Assembly: GCA_017394475.1 (NCBI GenBank)
Contig: JAFPYQ010000388.1
Coordinates: 1 to 14,391 of the forward strand
DNA: 14,391 nucleotides
Direction: 5' to 3'
Source of the DNA: Oscillospiraceae bacterium
GTDB lineage: Bacteria > Bacillota > Clostridia > Oscillospirales > Ruminococcaceae
Positions 6,142 through 13,053 of the stretch are shown here, piece by piece. Under the pieces are notes generated by a model that saw only the letters and a list, made by a program, of their open reading frames with translations, was not told where the DNA came from and made no database searches. Position 1 is the stretch's first letter. The number at the start of each line of letters is the position of its first letter. A program made the translations under genes and the position numbers.

Positions 6142-6779
6142 GCTCTCACCCCCTTGTCCATCACGGGTATCATGAACAGCGTTATGATACACTGAGAGAT
6201 GCACACAAACAGCAGCATATCATTTATCCCGTAGGCTATGAGCCCCTTTTCCGTCATACACAGCAGCCCGTAGGCAAGGGCAAGGGCATTGTAGCCCCGC
6301 TGGCAGCGCACCACGCCGTAATCCACATCGGGGATGACCAGGTGCTTCATGTGGAAGTAGGCAGCAGCCCCGATGAATATGGCTGCGATGCCGTCTGTCG
6401 TCCTTTCCGCTGCGGTGGCGGGGCTCATCATTATCCATATATACATAAGGATGATGACAGCCACGGGGATGAACGGTATCAGGCGATATTTGTTATAGTC
6501 CTCCCTGCCGTCATCCACAAGAGAATCTATCTGGCCGTAGTTTGCGGAGAAAAAAAAGGAGAAGGCGCCTATGGTGCCGAGTATCCCCACATGGAACACC
6601 CCGGAAGATGAAAACCCCGTCATCAGCCGCAGGAAGCTGTAAAGATGCCCCAGAGCGATGCACCCCGTCCCCAGGACTATCATCGAGGCATACAGCGGCT
6701 TGTGAGGCTGCAGATATCTGAACGCTCCGTAAACAAATCCCAGAGCGGCAGCTATAGTCATAGCAAGTTCATAGTACAT
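6129..6779 (-). CDS. Polytopic membrane protein encoded upstream of PrsW
   Basis: A 216-residue protein of no family I recognise. Six or seven hydrophobic segments can be seen at about 3-20, 29-50, 58-78, 101-119, 128-145, 162-178 and 186-205, with a charged loop DSLVDDGREDYNKYR (85-99) and little soluble mass. The start at 6779 is chosen because AAGGATG lies 6 bases upstream. Longer open frame upstream reaches into the repeats and promoters at 6889-7081 and is not credible coding sequence. Its stop codon overlaps the PrsW start by 13 bases, so the two products are probably made together and may work together, for example as sensor and protease. Transcription is likely from 6917-6889, giving a leader of about 100 bases. 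Confidence 0.78.
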   Translation of the reverse strand: MYYELAMTIAAALGFVYGAFRYLQPHKPLYASMIVLGTGCIALGHLYSFLRLMTGFSSSGVFHVGILGTIGAFSFFFSANYGQIDSLVDDGREDYNKYRLIPFIPVAVIILMYIWIMMSPATAAERTTDGIAAIFIGAAAYFHMKHLVIPDVDYGVVRCQRGYNALALAYGLLCMTEKGLIAYGINDMLLFVCISQCIITLFMIPVMDKGVRAWSR

Positions 6780-6827
6780 GATCAACATCCTTATCAGGCA
6801 GGAGATGGATACCGCGAAAACGTAAAT

Positions 6828-6856
6828 TTGACAAGTCGGGCTCAAAATGGTATAAT
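6828..6856 (+). promoter_or_regulatory. Consensus sigma-A promoter facing the surface-protein gene
   Basis: TTGACA (6828-6833), exactly 17 bases, TATAAT (6851-6856), with TG at the extended -10 position (TGGTATAAT). This is a perfect match to the housekeeping consensus. Transcription would start near 6863 and run right through both direct repeats toward 7234, leaving a leader of about 370 bases, or making a short non-coding RNA. No open reading frame with a ribosome site follows closely. Confidence 0.8.
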
Positions 6857-6888
6857 TATGAAAACGGATGCTCACGGTACCACATATC

Positions 6889-6917
6889 AGTTTACCACAA
6901 TCCCCCTCCAATGTCAA
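6889..6917 (-). promoter_or_regulatory. Sigma-A promoter for the PrsW operon
   Basis: On the minus strand, TTGACA (6917-6912), 17 bases, TAAACT (6894-6889), with TG in the extended position (TGGTAAACT). Start near 6882, reading left into the membrane-protein and PrsW genes. Its -35 box lies 8 bases from the first direct repeat. Confidence 0.72.
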
Positions 6918-6925
6918 GGCATGCA

Positions 6926-6985
6926 GGCTGAGCCTGCACCCTCCTCGTTGATTTTTTTTGAGAAAGCCGTTCATTTTGCGACCCG
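6926..6985. repeat. Direct repeat, copy 1
   Basis: A 60-base unit running from GGCTGAGCCTGCACC to TTTTGCGACCCG. It matches copy 2 except for one base and two extra T in the T-run (8 T here, 6 in copy 2). At its left edge GCAGGCT-G-AGCCTGC (6924-6938) is a perfect palindrome. It has no terminal inverted repeats or coding capacity that would mark it as an insertion sequence. Confidence 0.85.
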
Positions 6986-7023
6986 GTAATTCATTTGACC
7001 GCTCAGATCTCATACAATATTTG

Positions 7024-7081
7024 GGCTGAGCCTGCACCCTCCTCGTTGGTTTTTTGAGAAAGCCGTTCATTTTGCGACCCG
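7024..7081. repeat. Direct repeat, copy 2
   Basis: A 58-base second copy, starting 98 bases after the first and separated from it by 38 unrelated bases. The left palindrome is shortened here (GGCT-G-AGCC). Near-identity over 58 bases in non-coding DNA suggests recent duplication or selection on a binding or RNA function. Confidence 0.85.
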
Positions 7082-7154
7082 ACCGTTTTTGTCGCAGGTT
7101 CATTACATTATGTAGACGGCTGACAGTGCACCCGTTCACACAGATACAGAAAGT

Positions 7155-7188
7155 GCAACGCAGATATGAAAAAATCTGCTTATATATA
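7155..7188 (+). promoter_or_regulatory. ECF-type promoter element, copy 2
   Basis: GCAACGCAGA (7155-7164), 7 bases, AAATCTGCTTATATATA (7172-7188). All 27 bases outside the spacer are identical to 4812-4845, and the spacer has the same length. It lies 45 bases before the ATG of the surface-protein gene, so transcription from near 7193 would give a leader of about 40 bases containing the ribosome site. Confidence 0.72.
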
Positions 7189-7233
7189 TGAGGGAATTTG
7201 CCGCAAGGCACAGAAAGGGAAAGAAGGATCATT

Positions 7234-10026
7234 ATGACAAAGACAAAAAAGCGGATGATCGGCATCCTCACCGCAGCATCAATGGTCATGGCCATCGGGG
7301 CTGCTGATGCCATCGTCGGTACATATACGGATCATTCACTGATAGGCTGCACGGCAAGTGCGGCGGGAGAAGTGAGCTTTGTGGATGAAGCCGGCTATAT
7401 AAGATCCGAAAGTCAGTATAACATCATCGATGAATACACGGGCACATTTGAAGGCGGATGGTATGTGGCGAAGGGCAATGTGACCATAGACAGCCGCATA
7501 TACTCCTACGGCACCGTGAACATCATCCTTGAAAACGGCTGCAGACTCATCGCAAAGGACGGCATAAACATAGATGCGGGCGGCACGCTCAATATCTATA
7601 CCCAGAACGGCGGTTCGGGCACGCTCTATGCAGGCACCTCCAACGGCACCAACACCACTGCGGGCAGGAACTGCTCGGGCATCGGCGGTGATGATGCGAA
7701 TATCAACATAATCGGCGGAAAGGTATATGCAAAGGGCGGTTCGGGTGCCTATGGCATCTCGGGTTCATCCATTTCCCTTGGGTGGACAAATCCCGGCGAT
7801 CTGGTACAGTGCTCATCCTACAGCACACAGGTGGATATAACCAAGATATTTGCGGACAGATCAACGGGCACTGTCTATGATATCGGGACCGTTACCGCCT
7901 CGAACGCCAGGAACGTTATCCTTTCGGGAGCGGAGGTAGTAGACCGTGATACCACCGTTCTCGGGAACGGCACCTATGTTGTGATGGCAAATGTCACCGT
8001 CCCCGATCGCATGGAAGTAAACGGAAATGCTGCCCTCATCCTCACAAGGGGGGTGTATCTCAGGGCGGAAAAGGGCATCACCGTGGCAAACGATGATTCT
8101 CTGACGATCTACGGCACCACAGGCAAGCTCTACGCAGGCACCAGAAACGGCACCGACTGCACCGCTGATGACGGATATGCGGGACTTGGCGCTGCAGCAG
8201 GCACGAAAGCGGGCACTGTCACCATAGACGGCGGCACTGTATATGCAAACGGCGGGCGAAATGCGGCGGGCCTTGGCGGAGCGGATGCCCATATCGAGAT
8301 AAACAACGGCACTGTCACTGCCACAGGCGGCACAAACGGCGCAGGCATCGGCAGCGGGTACGCTGAGAGCGGCAGCAGGATAGATATAAACGGCGGCAAT
8401 GTAACTGCCTATGGCGGGGATAATGCCGCAGGTATCGGCAATGGCGCAGATTCAAACGGCTCTGTCATATCCCTTAACTGGACAAAGTCGGGAGATTCGG
8501 TCTACGCCTCCTCATACAGGGGCGATGTGCGCTTCCTCAGGGATTTCATCATCCACGAGACCAATATGACCGCATCAAAGGACAATATAGACAACAAGAC
8601 CCTCACCCCCACCAGCGGCGCATATACCATAACCTTTGAGACCAACGGCGGCTCTCCGGTAGCACCTATGACAGCCGCACAGGGACAGCACCTGACCTTG
8701 CCCGCAGCTCCCATAAAGAATGGCTGCACCTTCAGCGGATGGTACCTTGACAAGAACTGCACCAAACCCTTTGAACCAAACAATATCCCCATAAACAAGG
8801 ACTATGTCCTCTATGCAAAATGGACAGCGGGCTCCCATACAGTTTCCTTCAACACCAACGGCGGCAGTTATATCGACCCTGTTTCCGTTCCCGAGGGCGG
8901 CTGTGCGGATATTTCAAAAGCACCGGTCAGAACGGGCTACACCTTCGGCGGATGGTACACCGACAGTGCTTTCAATGTCCGCTTTGACCCGAATGCCCGG
9001 ATATACAGCGATATCATGCTTTACGCCAAGTGGACGGCTTCTCAGGTGACAGTCACCTTTGAGACCAACGGCGGCAGCTACACCCCGCCCATGACCGTGA
9101 ACAGCGGTGAGTATCTGACCACTCTGCCGGGCTGTACCAGAAACGGCTATGCCTTTGCGGGATGGTACCTGAACAGGAGCTTTACTCAGAAAGCCACAGA
9201 TGCTCCCGTGACAAAGAACACGGTGCTCTATGCAAAGTGGACGGAAAACATATCCTATGTGACGGTGAACTTTGATCCCTGCGGCGGCTCCTATGTGGCA
9301 TCACAGAAGGTACAGAGCGGCAGCAATATCTCCGACCCGTACTGCTACCGTGACGGATACAGGTTCACAGGCTGGTGGCAGGACAGTGCACAGGCAGGCA
9401 GCCCCTATGATTTCAGCCGCCCCGTCACCGCTGATATGACCCTCTACGCAGGCTGGGAAAGCGATGTTCCCGTATACTACAATGTGCGATACATCACCAA
9501 CGGCGGCTCCTACTGCCCGCCTTCCATGGTGCGCGCAGGGACATTCATAAACGATATCCCCGCCCCTGTGATGACAGACTATGTATTTGACGGCTGGTTC
9601 ACCGATGCGGACTGCACCATCCCCTATGACTATTCCGCAGTAAACAGCGACATCACCCTCTATGCCCGCTGGACACAGGCAGCAGCCTATGTGACAGTGA
9701 CCTTTGACCCCTGCGGAGGCACCTATGTTGCATCCCAGACGGTAAGGGAGGGCGGATATATCTCCGAGCCCACCTGCTACAGAGAAGGCTACATATTCAC
9801 AGGCTGGTGGGAAAACGGCTCGCAGACAGGCAGTCCCTACAGCTTCGGCGACCCTGTCAACAGCAGCAAGGTGCTCTACGCAGGCTGGGTAGAAGACCCC
9901 AATTACAGCGGCGCTTACTATTACGGCTCCAGCTTCGGCGGCATCGGCACCACCGCAGCCATAGCAGCGGCAGCAGCCCTTATAAGCTCGCTCATCACCG
10001 CCATCATCATGAAAAAGCGCAAGTGA
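7234..10026 (+). CDS. Secreted, membrane-anchored InlB-repeat surface protein
   Basis: A 930-residue protein. The ATG at 7234 is chosen because AAGAAGGA lies about 5 bases upstream and a clear signal peptide follows (KTKKR, then a hydrophobic stretch about 8-24; possible cuts after ADA26 or ASA43). Residues about 65-435 are two homologous halves of Gly/Asn-rich beta-strand repeats (such as AGTRNGT, GGTVYANGG, AGIGNG), suggesting a solenoid or carbohydrate-binding-like fold. Six Listeria-Bacteroides (InlB B-type) repeats follow at about 464-531, 535-601, 605-670, 675-741, 748-814 and 819-885, each ending in YAKW, YAGW or YARW. A C-terminal membrane span (about 903-926) ends in KKRK. There is no LPxTG, so sortase is not implied. 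The likely role is adhesion or surface binding; no catalytic domain is visible. The ECF-like element at 7155-7188 is its proximal promoter. Confidence 0.9.
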   Translation: MTKTKKRMIGILTAASMVMAIGAADAIVGTYTDHSLIGCTASAAGEVSFVDEAGYIRSESQYNIIDEYTGTFEGGWYVAKGNVTIDSRIYSYGTVNIILENGCRLIAKDGINIDAGGTLNIYTQNGGSGTLYAGTSNGTNTTAGRNCSGIGGDDANINIIGGKVYAKGGSGAYGISGSSISLGWTNPGDLVQCSSYSTQVDITKIFADRSTGTVYDIGTVTASNARNVILSGAEVVDRDTTVLGNGTYVVMANVTVPDRMEVNGNAALILTRGVYLRAEKGITVANDDSLTIYGTTGKLYAGTRNGTDCTADDGYAGLGAAAGTKAGTVTIDGGTVYANGGRNAAGLGGADAHIEINNGTVTATGGTNGAGIGSGYAESGSRIDINGGNVTAYGGDNAAGIGNGADSNGSVISLNWTKSGDSVYASSYRGDVRFLRDFIIHETNMTASKDNIDNKTLTPTSGAYTITFETNGGSPVAPMTAAQGQHLTLPAAPIKNGCTFSGWYLDKNCTKPFEPNNIPINKDYVLYAKWTAGSHTVSFNTNGGSYIDPVSVPEGGCADISKAPVRTGYTFGGWYTDSAFNVRFDPNARIYSDIMLYAKWTASQVTVTFETNGGSYTPPMTVNSGEYLTTLPGCTRNGYAFAGWYLNRSFTQKATDAPVTKNTVLYAKWTENISYVTVNFDPCGGSYVASQKVQSGSNISDPYCYRDGYRFTGWWQDSAQAGSPYDFSRPVTADMTLYAGWESDVPVYYNVRYITNGGSYCPPSMVRAGTFINDIPAPVMTDYVFDGWFTDADCTIPYDYSAVNSDITLYARWTQAAAYVTVTFDPCGGTYVASQTVREGGYISEPTCYREGYIFTGWWENGSQTGSPYSFGDPVNSSKVLYAGWVEDPNYSGAYYYGSSFGGIGTTAAIAAAAALISSLITAIIMKKRK
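8623..9888 (+). repeat. Six tandem InlB-type repeat units within the surface-protein gene
   Basis: Units of about 67-72 codons. Units 1, 2, 3 and 5 have a TNGGS motif and GWY or GWF. Units 4 and 6 are a distinct subtype (FDPCGG, YVASQ, CYRDGY or CYREGY, GWW, GSPY, YAGW), each with two extra conserved Cys. Unit 5 sits between them, pointing to a 4-5-6 pattern made by duplication of a two-unit block or by gene conversion. Confidence 0.85.
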
Positions 10027-10050
10027 TGGGAAATACACATCAAACCCATA

Positions 10051-10086
10051 CCATCCCCGATGAATACTGCATCGGGGATGGTTTTT
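10051..10086 (+). terminator. Intrinsic terminator of the surface-protein gene
   Basis: CCATCCCCGATG (10051-10062), a 7-base loop, CATCGGGGATGG (10070-10081), then TTTTT. A perfect 12-base GC-rich stem starting 24 bases after the stop codon. Confidence 0.93.
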
Positions 10087-10129
10087 CCTAACTGTTCCCA
10101 TAAAAATATGCGTGATATTGAAAATACAC

Positions 10130-10159
10130 TTGATTTGAGCTGTCCGTATATGCTATAAT
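10130..10159 (+). promoter_or_regulatory. Sigma-A promoter for the YczE-like/GH43 operon
   Basis: TTGATT (10130-10135), 18 bases, TATAAT (10154-10159) with extended TGC before it. Start near 10166, leaving a leader of about 35 bases to the ATG at 10201. Confidence 0.75.
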
Positions 10160-10200
10160 GCATATAGACAGTTCTTCCATTCTTGAAATACAGGTGACAC

Positions 10201-10890
10201 ATGAAGAAAAATATCAAGGAATATATCACAAGACTTGTACTGCTTTTCATAGGGCTCGTGACCGCACATCTCGGAGTAACGCTCTTTCTGCTCTCAGACA
10301 TGGGGGCAGACCCCTTCAACGTGCTGATACAGGGAGTCCATAACATCATCGTGAAGGCAGGGGCAGCTTCTGTCACTCACGGAATGGTACACATGGCAGT
10401 GTGCTTTCTGATAATAATAGTGCTGCTCATCACCGATAAGAGCTATATCAAGGCGGGCACGGTGGTATGCATGGTCTGCGGGGGACCTGTCATCGACTTT
10501 TTCACATGGCTGCTGTCGGGACTTGATATCGGCAGTATGCACATCGCTATGAAGATACTGATACTCGTCATCGGCTGCGTGGTGCTGGCTTTCGGCATGA
10601 CCATAGTCATCCGCTCGGAGGCGGGAACAGGACCCAACGACCTTGTGGCAGTGGTCATAAGCGACAAGAGCGGCAAAAAGTTCGGCATCATAAGGATGAT
10701 AACGGACTGTGTATTTGTTGCGGCAGGAGCGGCAGCGGGCGGAAAATTCGGCATAGGCACGCTCATCTGTGCTTTTCTGGTAGGGCCTGTGGCTGATATA
10801 TTCATGCCTGTTTCATCTGCGATAGTGAGACATGGGCTGGCGCTGATGAAGACAGGTACCGATGATACCAAGGAAACATCACATACATGA
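10201..10890 (+). CDS. YczE/YyaS/YitT-like integral membrane protein
   Basis: A 229-residue protein with about six membrane spans (roughly 10-32, 58-78, 83-105, 112-132, 160-180 and 185-205) and a short charged C-terminal tail. SDMGADPFNVLIQG and the later GTGPNDLVAVVIS are a duplicated G-x-(D/N)-P-hydrophobic pattern typical, as I recall it, of the YczE/YitT-type membrane proteins, whose transport role is undefined. The ribosome site AGGTGA lies about 5 bases upstream. The GH43 gene begins 17 bases after the stop codon with its own ribosome site, so the two are probably one operon. The pairing raises the possibility of sugar or oligosaccharide uptake, but the family's substrates are not known. 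Confidence 0.78.
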   Translation: MKKNIKEYITRLVLLFIGLVTAHLGVTLFLLSDMGADPFNVLIQGVHNIIVKAGAASVTHGMVHMAVCFLIIIVLLITDKSYIKAGTVVCMVCGGPVIDFFTWLLSGLDIGSMHIAMKILILVIGCVVLAFGMTIVIRSEAGTGPNDLVAVVISDKSGKKFGIIRMITDCVFVAAGAAAGGKFGIGTLICAFLVGPVADIFMPVSSAIVRHGLALMKTGTDDTKETSHT

Positions 10891-10907
10891 TATGAGCGGA
10901 GGGAATT

Positions 10908-11879
10908 ATGAGCAACACCGAAAAGACTTTCCATACCAACCCCATAATGAAAAACATCTACACTGCTGACCCTGCGCCTATGGTCTGCGGTGATACGCTC
11001 TATCTCTACACCACTCATGACGAGGATGTTCTGGTCAACGACTTCTACACCATGTATGACTGGCGCTGCTTTTCCACAAAGGATATGGTGAACTGGACGG
11101 ATCACGGCAGGATATTCTCCCTTGACGATATCGAATGGGCGGATGACAGGGCATGGGCGCCGCAGTGCGCAGAACGCGGCGGGAAATACTTCCTGTACTG
11201 CCCCGTTCACAAAAAGAACGGCGGTATGGCAATAGCTGTAGGTGTTTCCGACAGCCCCACAGGGCCTTTTAGGGATATAGGCCATCCCCTTGTGGATGAG
11301 GGCGACTGGAACGATATAGACCCCACGGTGTTTATAGATGATGACGGACAGGCATATCTCTATTTCGGCAACCCCGAGCTCCGTTATGTTCTGCTGAATG
11401 AGGATATGGTATCCTACGATGAAAAGACAGGTGTGGTAAAGATACCCATGACGGTGGAGTCCTTCGGAAATGGCAGCCATGACACGGGAACATCCTATGG
11501 TGAAGGCCCCTGGTTCTACAAGCGTGACGGGCTTTATTACATGGTATATGCTGCATTCGCCGAAGTGACGGATAAAAACGGCGTCGAAGTGCCCAGGGGT
11601 GACAATGCGCAGATAAATGAACATCTGGCATATTCGACATCCACCTCCCCCACAGGGCCCTGGGTATACCGCGGTGTGCTCATGACCGATGAAGGCGGCG
11701 TATTTACCAATCACCCGGGCATTGCAGAATTCAAAGGCCATCACTACCTGTTCTACCACACAGGAGAGCTCCCGGGCGGCAGCCTTTTCCACCGCAGTGT
11801 ATGTGCTGCGGAATTCACTTACAATGAAGACGGCTCTATCGACACGGTGCCGAAATGCAGCGGTGTCTGTGCCGTCTGA
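10908..11879 (+). CDS. Glycoside hydrolase family 43, intracellular
   Basis: A 323-residue five-bladed beta-propeller glycosidase. The three expected acidic residues are visible: D21 in YTADPAP (general base), D138 in NDIDPTVFIDDDGQAYLYFG (pKa modulator) and E199 in SYGEGPW (general acid). The family motif DSPTGPF occurs at 115-121, with a second copy, SPTGPW, later. Members act on alpha-L-arabinofuranosyl or beta-xylosyl bonds of arabinoxylan-type oligosaccharides; the precise substrate cannot be read here. There is no signal peptide or binding module, so it should act in the cytoplasm on imported oligosaccharides. The ribosome site is GGAGGGA before ATG. It is second in an operon with the YczE-like gene. 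A long minus-strand frame over both genes is a shadow. Confidence 0.9.
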   Translation: MSNTEKTFHTNPIMKNIYTADPAPMVCGDTLYLYTTHDEDVLVNDFYTMYDWRCFSTKDMVNWTDHGRIFSLDDIEWADDRAWAPQCAERGGKYFLYCPVHKKNGGMAIAVGVSDSPTGPFRDIGHPLVDEGDWNDIDPTVFIDDDGQAYLYFGNPELRYVLLNEDMVSYDEKTGVVKIPMTVESFGNGSHDTGTSYGEGPWFYKRDGLYYMVYAAFAEVTDKNGVEVPRGDNAQINEHLAYSTSTSPTGPWVYRGVLMTDEGGVFTNHPGIAEFKGHHYLFYHTGELPGGSLFHRSVCAAEFTYNEDGSIDTVPKCSGVCAV

Positions 11880-11916
11880 TACCACACTCCCCTATCAACC
11901 TCATAACAAAACGGAT

Positions 11917-11943
11917 GCCCCGAAGCGTTAAAAACTTCGGGGC
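11917..11943. terminator. Hairpin between convergent genes
   Basis: GCCCCGAAG (11917-11925), a 9-base A-rich loop, CTTCGGGGC (11935-11943). The stem is perfect, but neither side has a clean T-run (GTTGCATT on plus, ATCCGTTTTG on minus). Its position 38 bases after the GH43 stop and 22 bases from the converging gene suggests a weak bidirectional terminator. Confidence 0.6.
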
Positions 11944-11964
11944 GTTGCATTACATCTGACAATA

Positions 11965-12243
11965 CTATTCATCTGCCGCTATGCTGATATAGTACCGTAC
12001 ACGTTCCTTATATCCTTCCAATGTATCCTCATCTGTCCAGCCGCTCTTTTTGTCGATCTCGTATAATTCCTCATAGCCGTAATGATCTGTCAGAAAAGCC
12101 CAGCCCTTTTTTGTGATGTAGGCTTCAAGTATCTGGCAGTAGTCGAACAGTTCCTTTACGGTCTCAGGCTCCATCAGTTGTTCTCCGGTATATTCAACAG
12201 CATTCTGCCCGGGTACAAAAGGATATAAACGGTAGGCTAACAT
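11965..12243 (-). CDS. Small acidic protein of unknown function
   Basis: A 92-residue soluble protein I do not recognise. It is rich in Tyr, Glu and Asp (YGYEELYEIDKKSGWTDED), has no signal peptide, membrane span or cysteine pair, and looks like a compact helical protein. That it is a real gene is supported by a strong ribosome site (AAAGGAG, 9 bases before ATG) and a good promoter at 12311-12283. It stands alone, converging on the GH43 operon and divergent from the TetR gene. Confidence 0.75.
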   Translation of the reverse strand: MLAYRLYPFVPGQNAVEYTGEQLMEPETVKELFDYCQILEAYITKKGWAFLTDHYGYEELYEIDKKSGWTDEDTLEGYKERVRYYISIAADE

Positions 12244-12282
12244 ATTTATCGCTCCTTTTGATCACGATCTGCATCAGTAATA

Positions 12283-12311
12283 ATTTTAGCACAGCTTTTC
12301 TGCGCTGTCAA
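12283..12311 (-). promoter_or_regulatory. Sigma-A promoter for the 92-residue protein
   Basis: On the minus strand, TTGACA (12311-12306), 17 bases, TAAAAT (12288-12283), with extended TGC. Start near 12276, leaving a leader of about 33 bases. Confidence 0.8.
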
Positions 12312-12396
12312 TAAAAACCGGGCACACATCAGAAAAGTTTTCCACCTCTTTATGTGATGATTTGATGATATCTGTGTGATATTCCGGTGATAACCA

Positions 12397-12425
12397 TTGA
12401 CTTGTGAATATTTATATGCTATTAT
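12397..12425 (+). promoter_or_regulatory. Sigma-A promoter for the TetR operon
   Basis: TTGACT (12397-12402), 17 bases, TATTAT (12420-12425), with extended TGC. The whole spacer and -10 box lie inside the nested palindrome at 12403-12457, so a bound repressor would block polymerase. Confidence 0.78.
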
Positions 12426-12457
12426 TCATAATGAATGGATAAGCCCAAATATTCACA
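12403..12457. promoter_or_regulatory. Nested palindrome over the TetR promoter, probable operator
   Basis: Outer arms TGTGAATATTT (12403-12413) and AAATATTCACA (12447-12457) are perfect 11-base inverted repeats. An inner palindrome ATTCAT-A-ATGAAT (12424-12436) has exactly the same centre, base 12430. The outer arms start 44 bases apart, about four helical turns, so they face the same side of the helix. The position over -10 and start site fits autorepression by the TetR protein encoded next. Confidence 0.7.
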
Positions 12458-12463
12458 GGCGGT

Positions 12464-13051
12464 ATGATAATGACACCAACATTTACGGAAGAACAGAAAA
12501 AAGAGATAAGGGCAAAGCTCATATCATCGGGCATAGAGCTTTCACAGACCGAGGGGCTCAAAAAAATGACCGTCGCTCTCGTTGCAAAGTCCGCAGGCAT
12601 CGCGACAGGCACCTTCTACAAGTTCTTTGAGTCAAAGGAGAGCTTTGTGGTGGAGATGATACGGGACTTTGAGACAAGAGCCTATGACCAGACCGCAGCC
12701 TGCTTCATAAACGGCAGGATAGAGCTGAAAAGGTTCCTGGAGGTATTCCGCGGATACTTCAGACCAGAAAACAATTTTTTCCTGAGCCTGAGAAGGGATG
12801 ACTGGACATGGTGCCTCACCCATATAAAAGATGCGGATTATTTCACATCGGACAGCGCTGAAAAAAGGATACTCGCCCTTATCCCACATATCGACGGGAT
12901 AAGAAAGGATGCGGATATGCGAGTTGCGGCGAATTTCATCAAATCCATCTACAGTATGTATCAGAACAGGGAGACCCTGTTTGAAGATGTTCTTGAAAAG
13001 AATGTGGATCTTATATTTGATACTATGTACCGGTATATGAAGGAGGAATAG
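12464..13051 (+). CDS. TetR/AcrR-family transcriptional regulator
   Basis: A 195-residue regulator. The N-terminal DNA-binding domain has the family helix-turn-helix at about 35-58 (MTVALVAKSAGIATGTFYKF followed by FESKESF). The C-terminal 130 residues form the divergent ligand-binding and dimer domain, so the effector cannot be predicted. GGCGGT abuts the ATG at 12464 but lies 6 bases from the in-frame ATG at 12470, which may be the true start (two residues shorter). The membrane-protein gene starts 2 bases after its stop codon, with its AGGAGG ribosome site inside the regulator's last codons, so the two are co-transcribed. Likely target: its own promoter through the palindrome at 12403-12457. 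Confidence 0.9.
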   Translation: MIMTPTFTEEQKKEIRAKLISSGIELSQTEGLKKMTVALVAKSAGIATGTFYKFFESKESFVVEMIRDFETRAYDQTAACFINGRIELKRFLEVFRGYFRPENNFFLSLRRDDWTWCLTHIKDADYFTSDSAEKRILALIPHIDGIRKDADMRVAANFIKSIYSMYQNRETLFEDVLEKNVDLIFDTMYRYMKEE

Positions 13052-13053
13052 TT

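Larger units (their letters stand above)
6780..7233. other. 454-base intergenic regulatory region
   Basis: The longest gene-free stretch. It holds two facing sigma-A promoters (6828-6856 plus, 6889-6917 minus), two direct repeats (6926-6985 and 7024-7081), a small inverted repeat GCGAC/GTCGC near 7074-7095, and the ECF-like element at 7155-7188. A minus-strand open frame crosses it, but its repeated peptide follows the DNA repeat and lacks an appropriately placed ribosome site, so I do not call it a gene. Confidence 0.7.

Noticed and set aside
6926..7081. Direct repeats read as a short CRISPR array or insertion element
   Set aside because: Only two units of about 59 bases with one 38-base spacer, and no transposase, terminal inverted repeats or cas genes.
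6129..7313. 394-codon reading of the membrane protein upstream of PrsW
   Set aside because: The extra 178 N-terminal codons cross two promoters, two DNA repeats and the start of the divergent surface-protein gene. A ribosome site supports the start at 6779.
10443..11885. Minus-strand 480-codon open frame
   Set aside because: Covers the YczE-like and GH43 genes antisense; low-complexity His/Val-rich translation and no promoter.
11938..11950. GCAACGC on the minus strand resembling the element's upstream block
   Set aside because: No CTGCTTATA block at the right distance, and it sits inside a terminator-like hairpin between converging genes.
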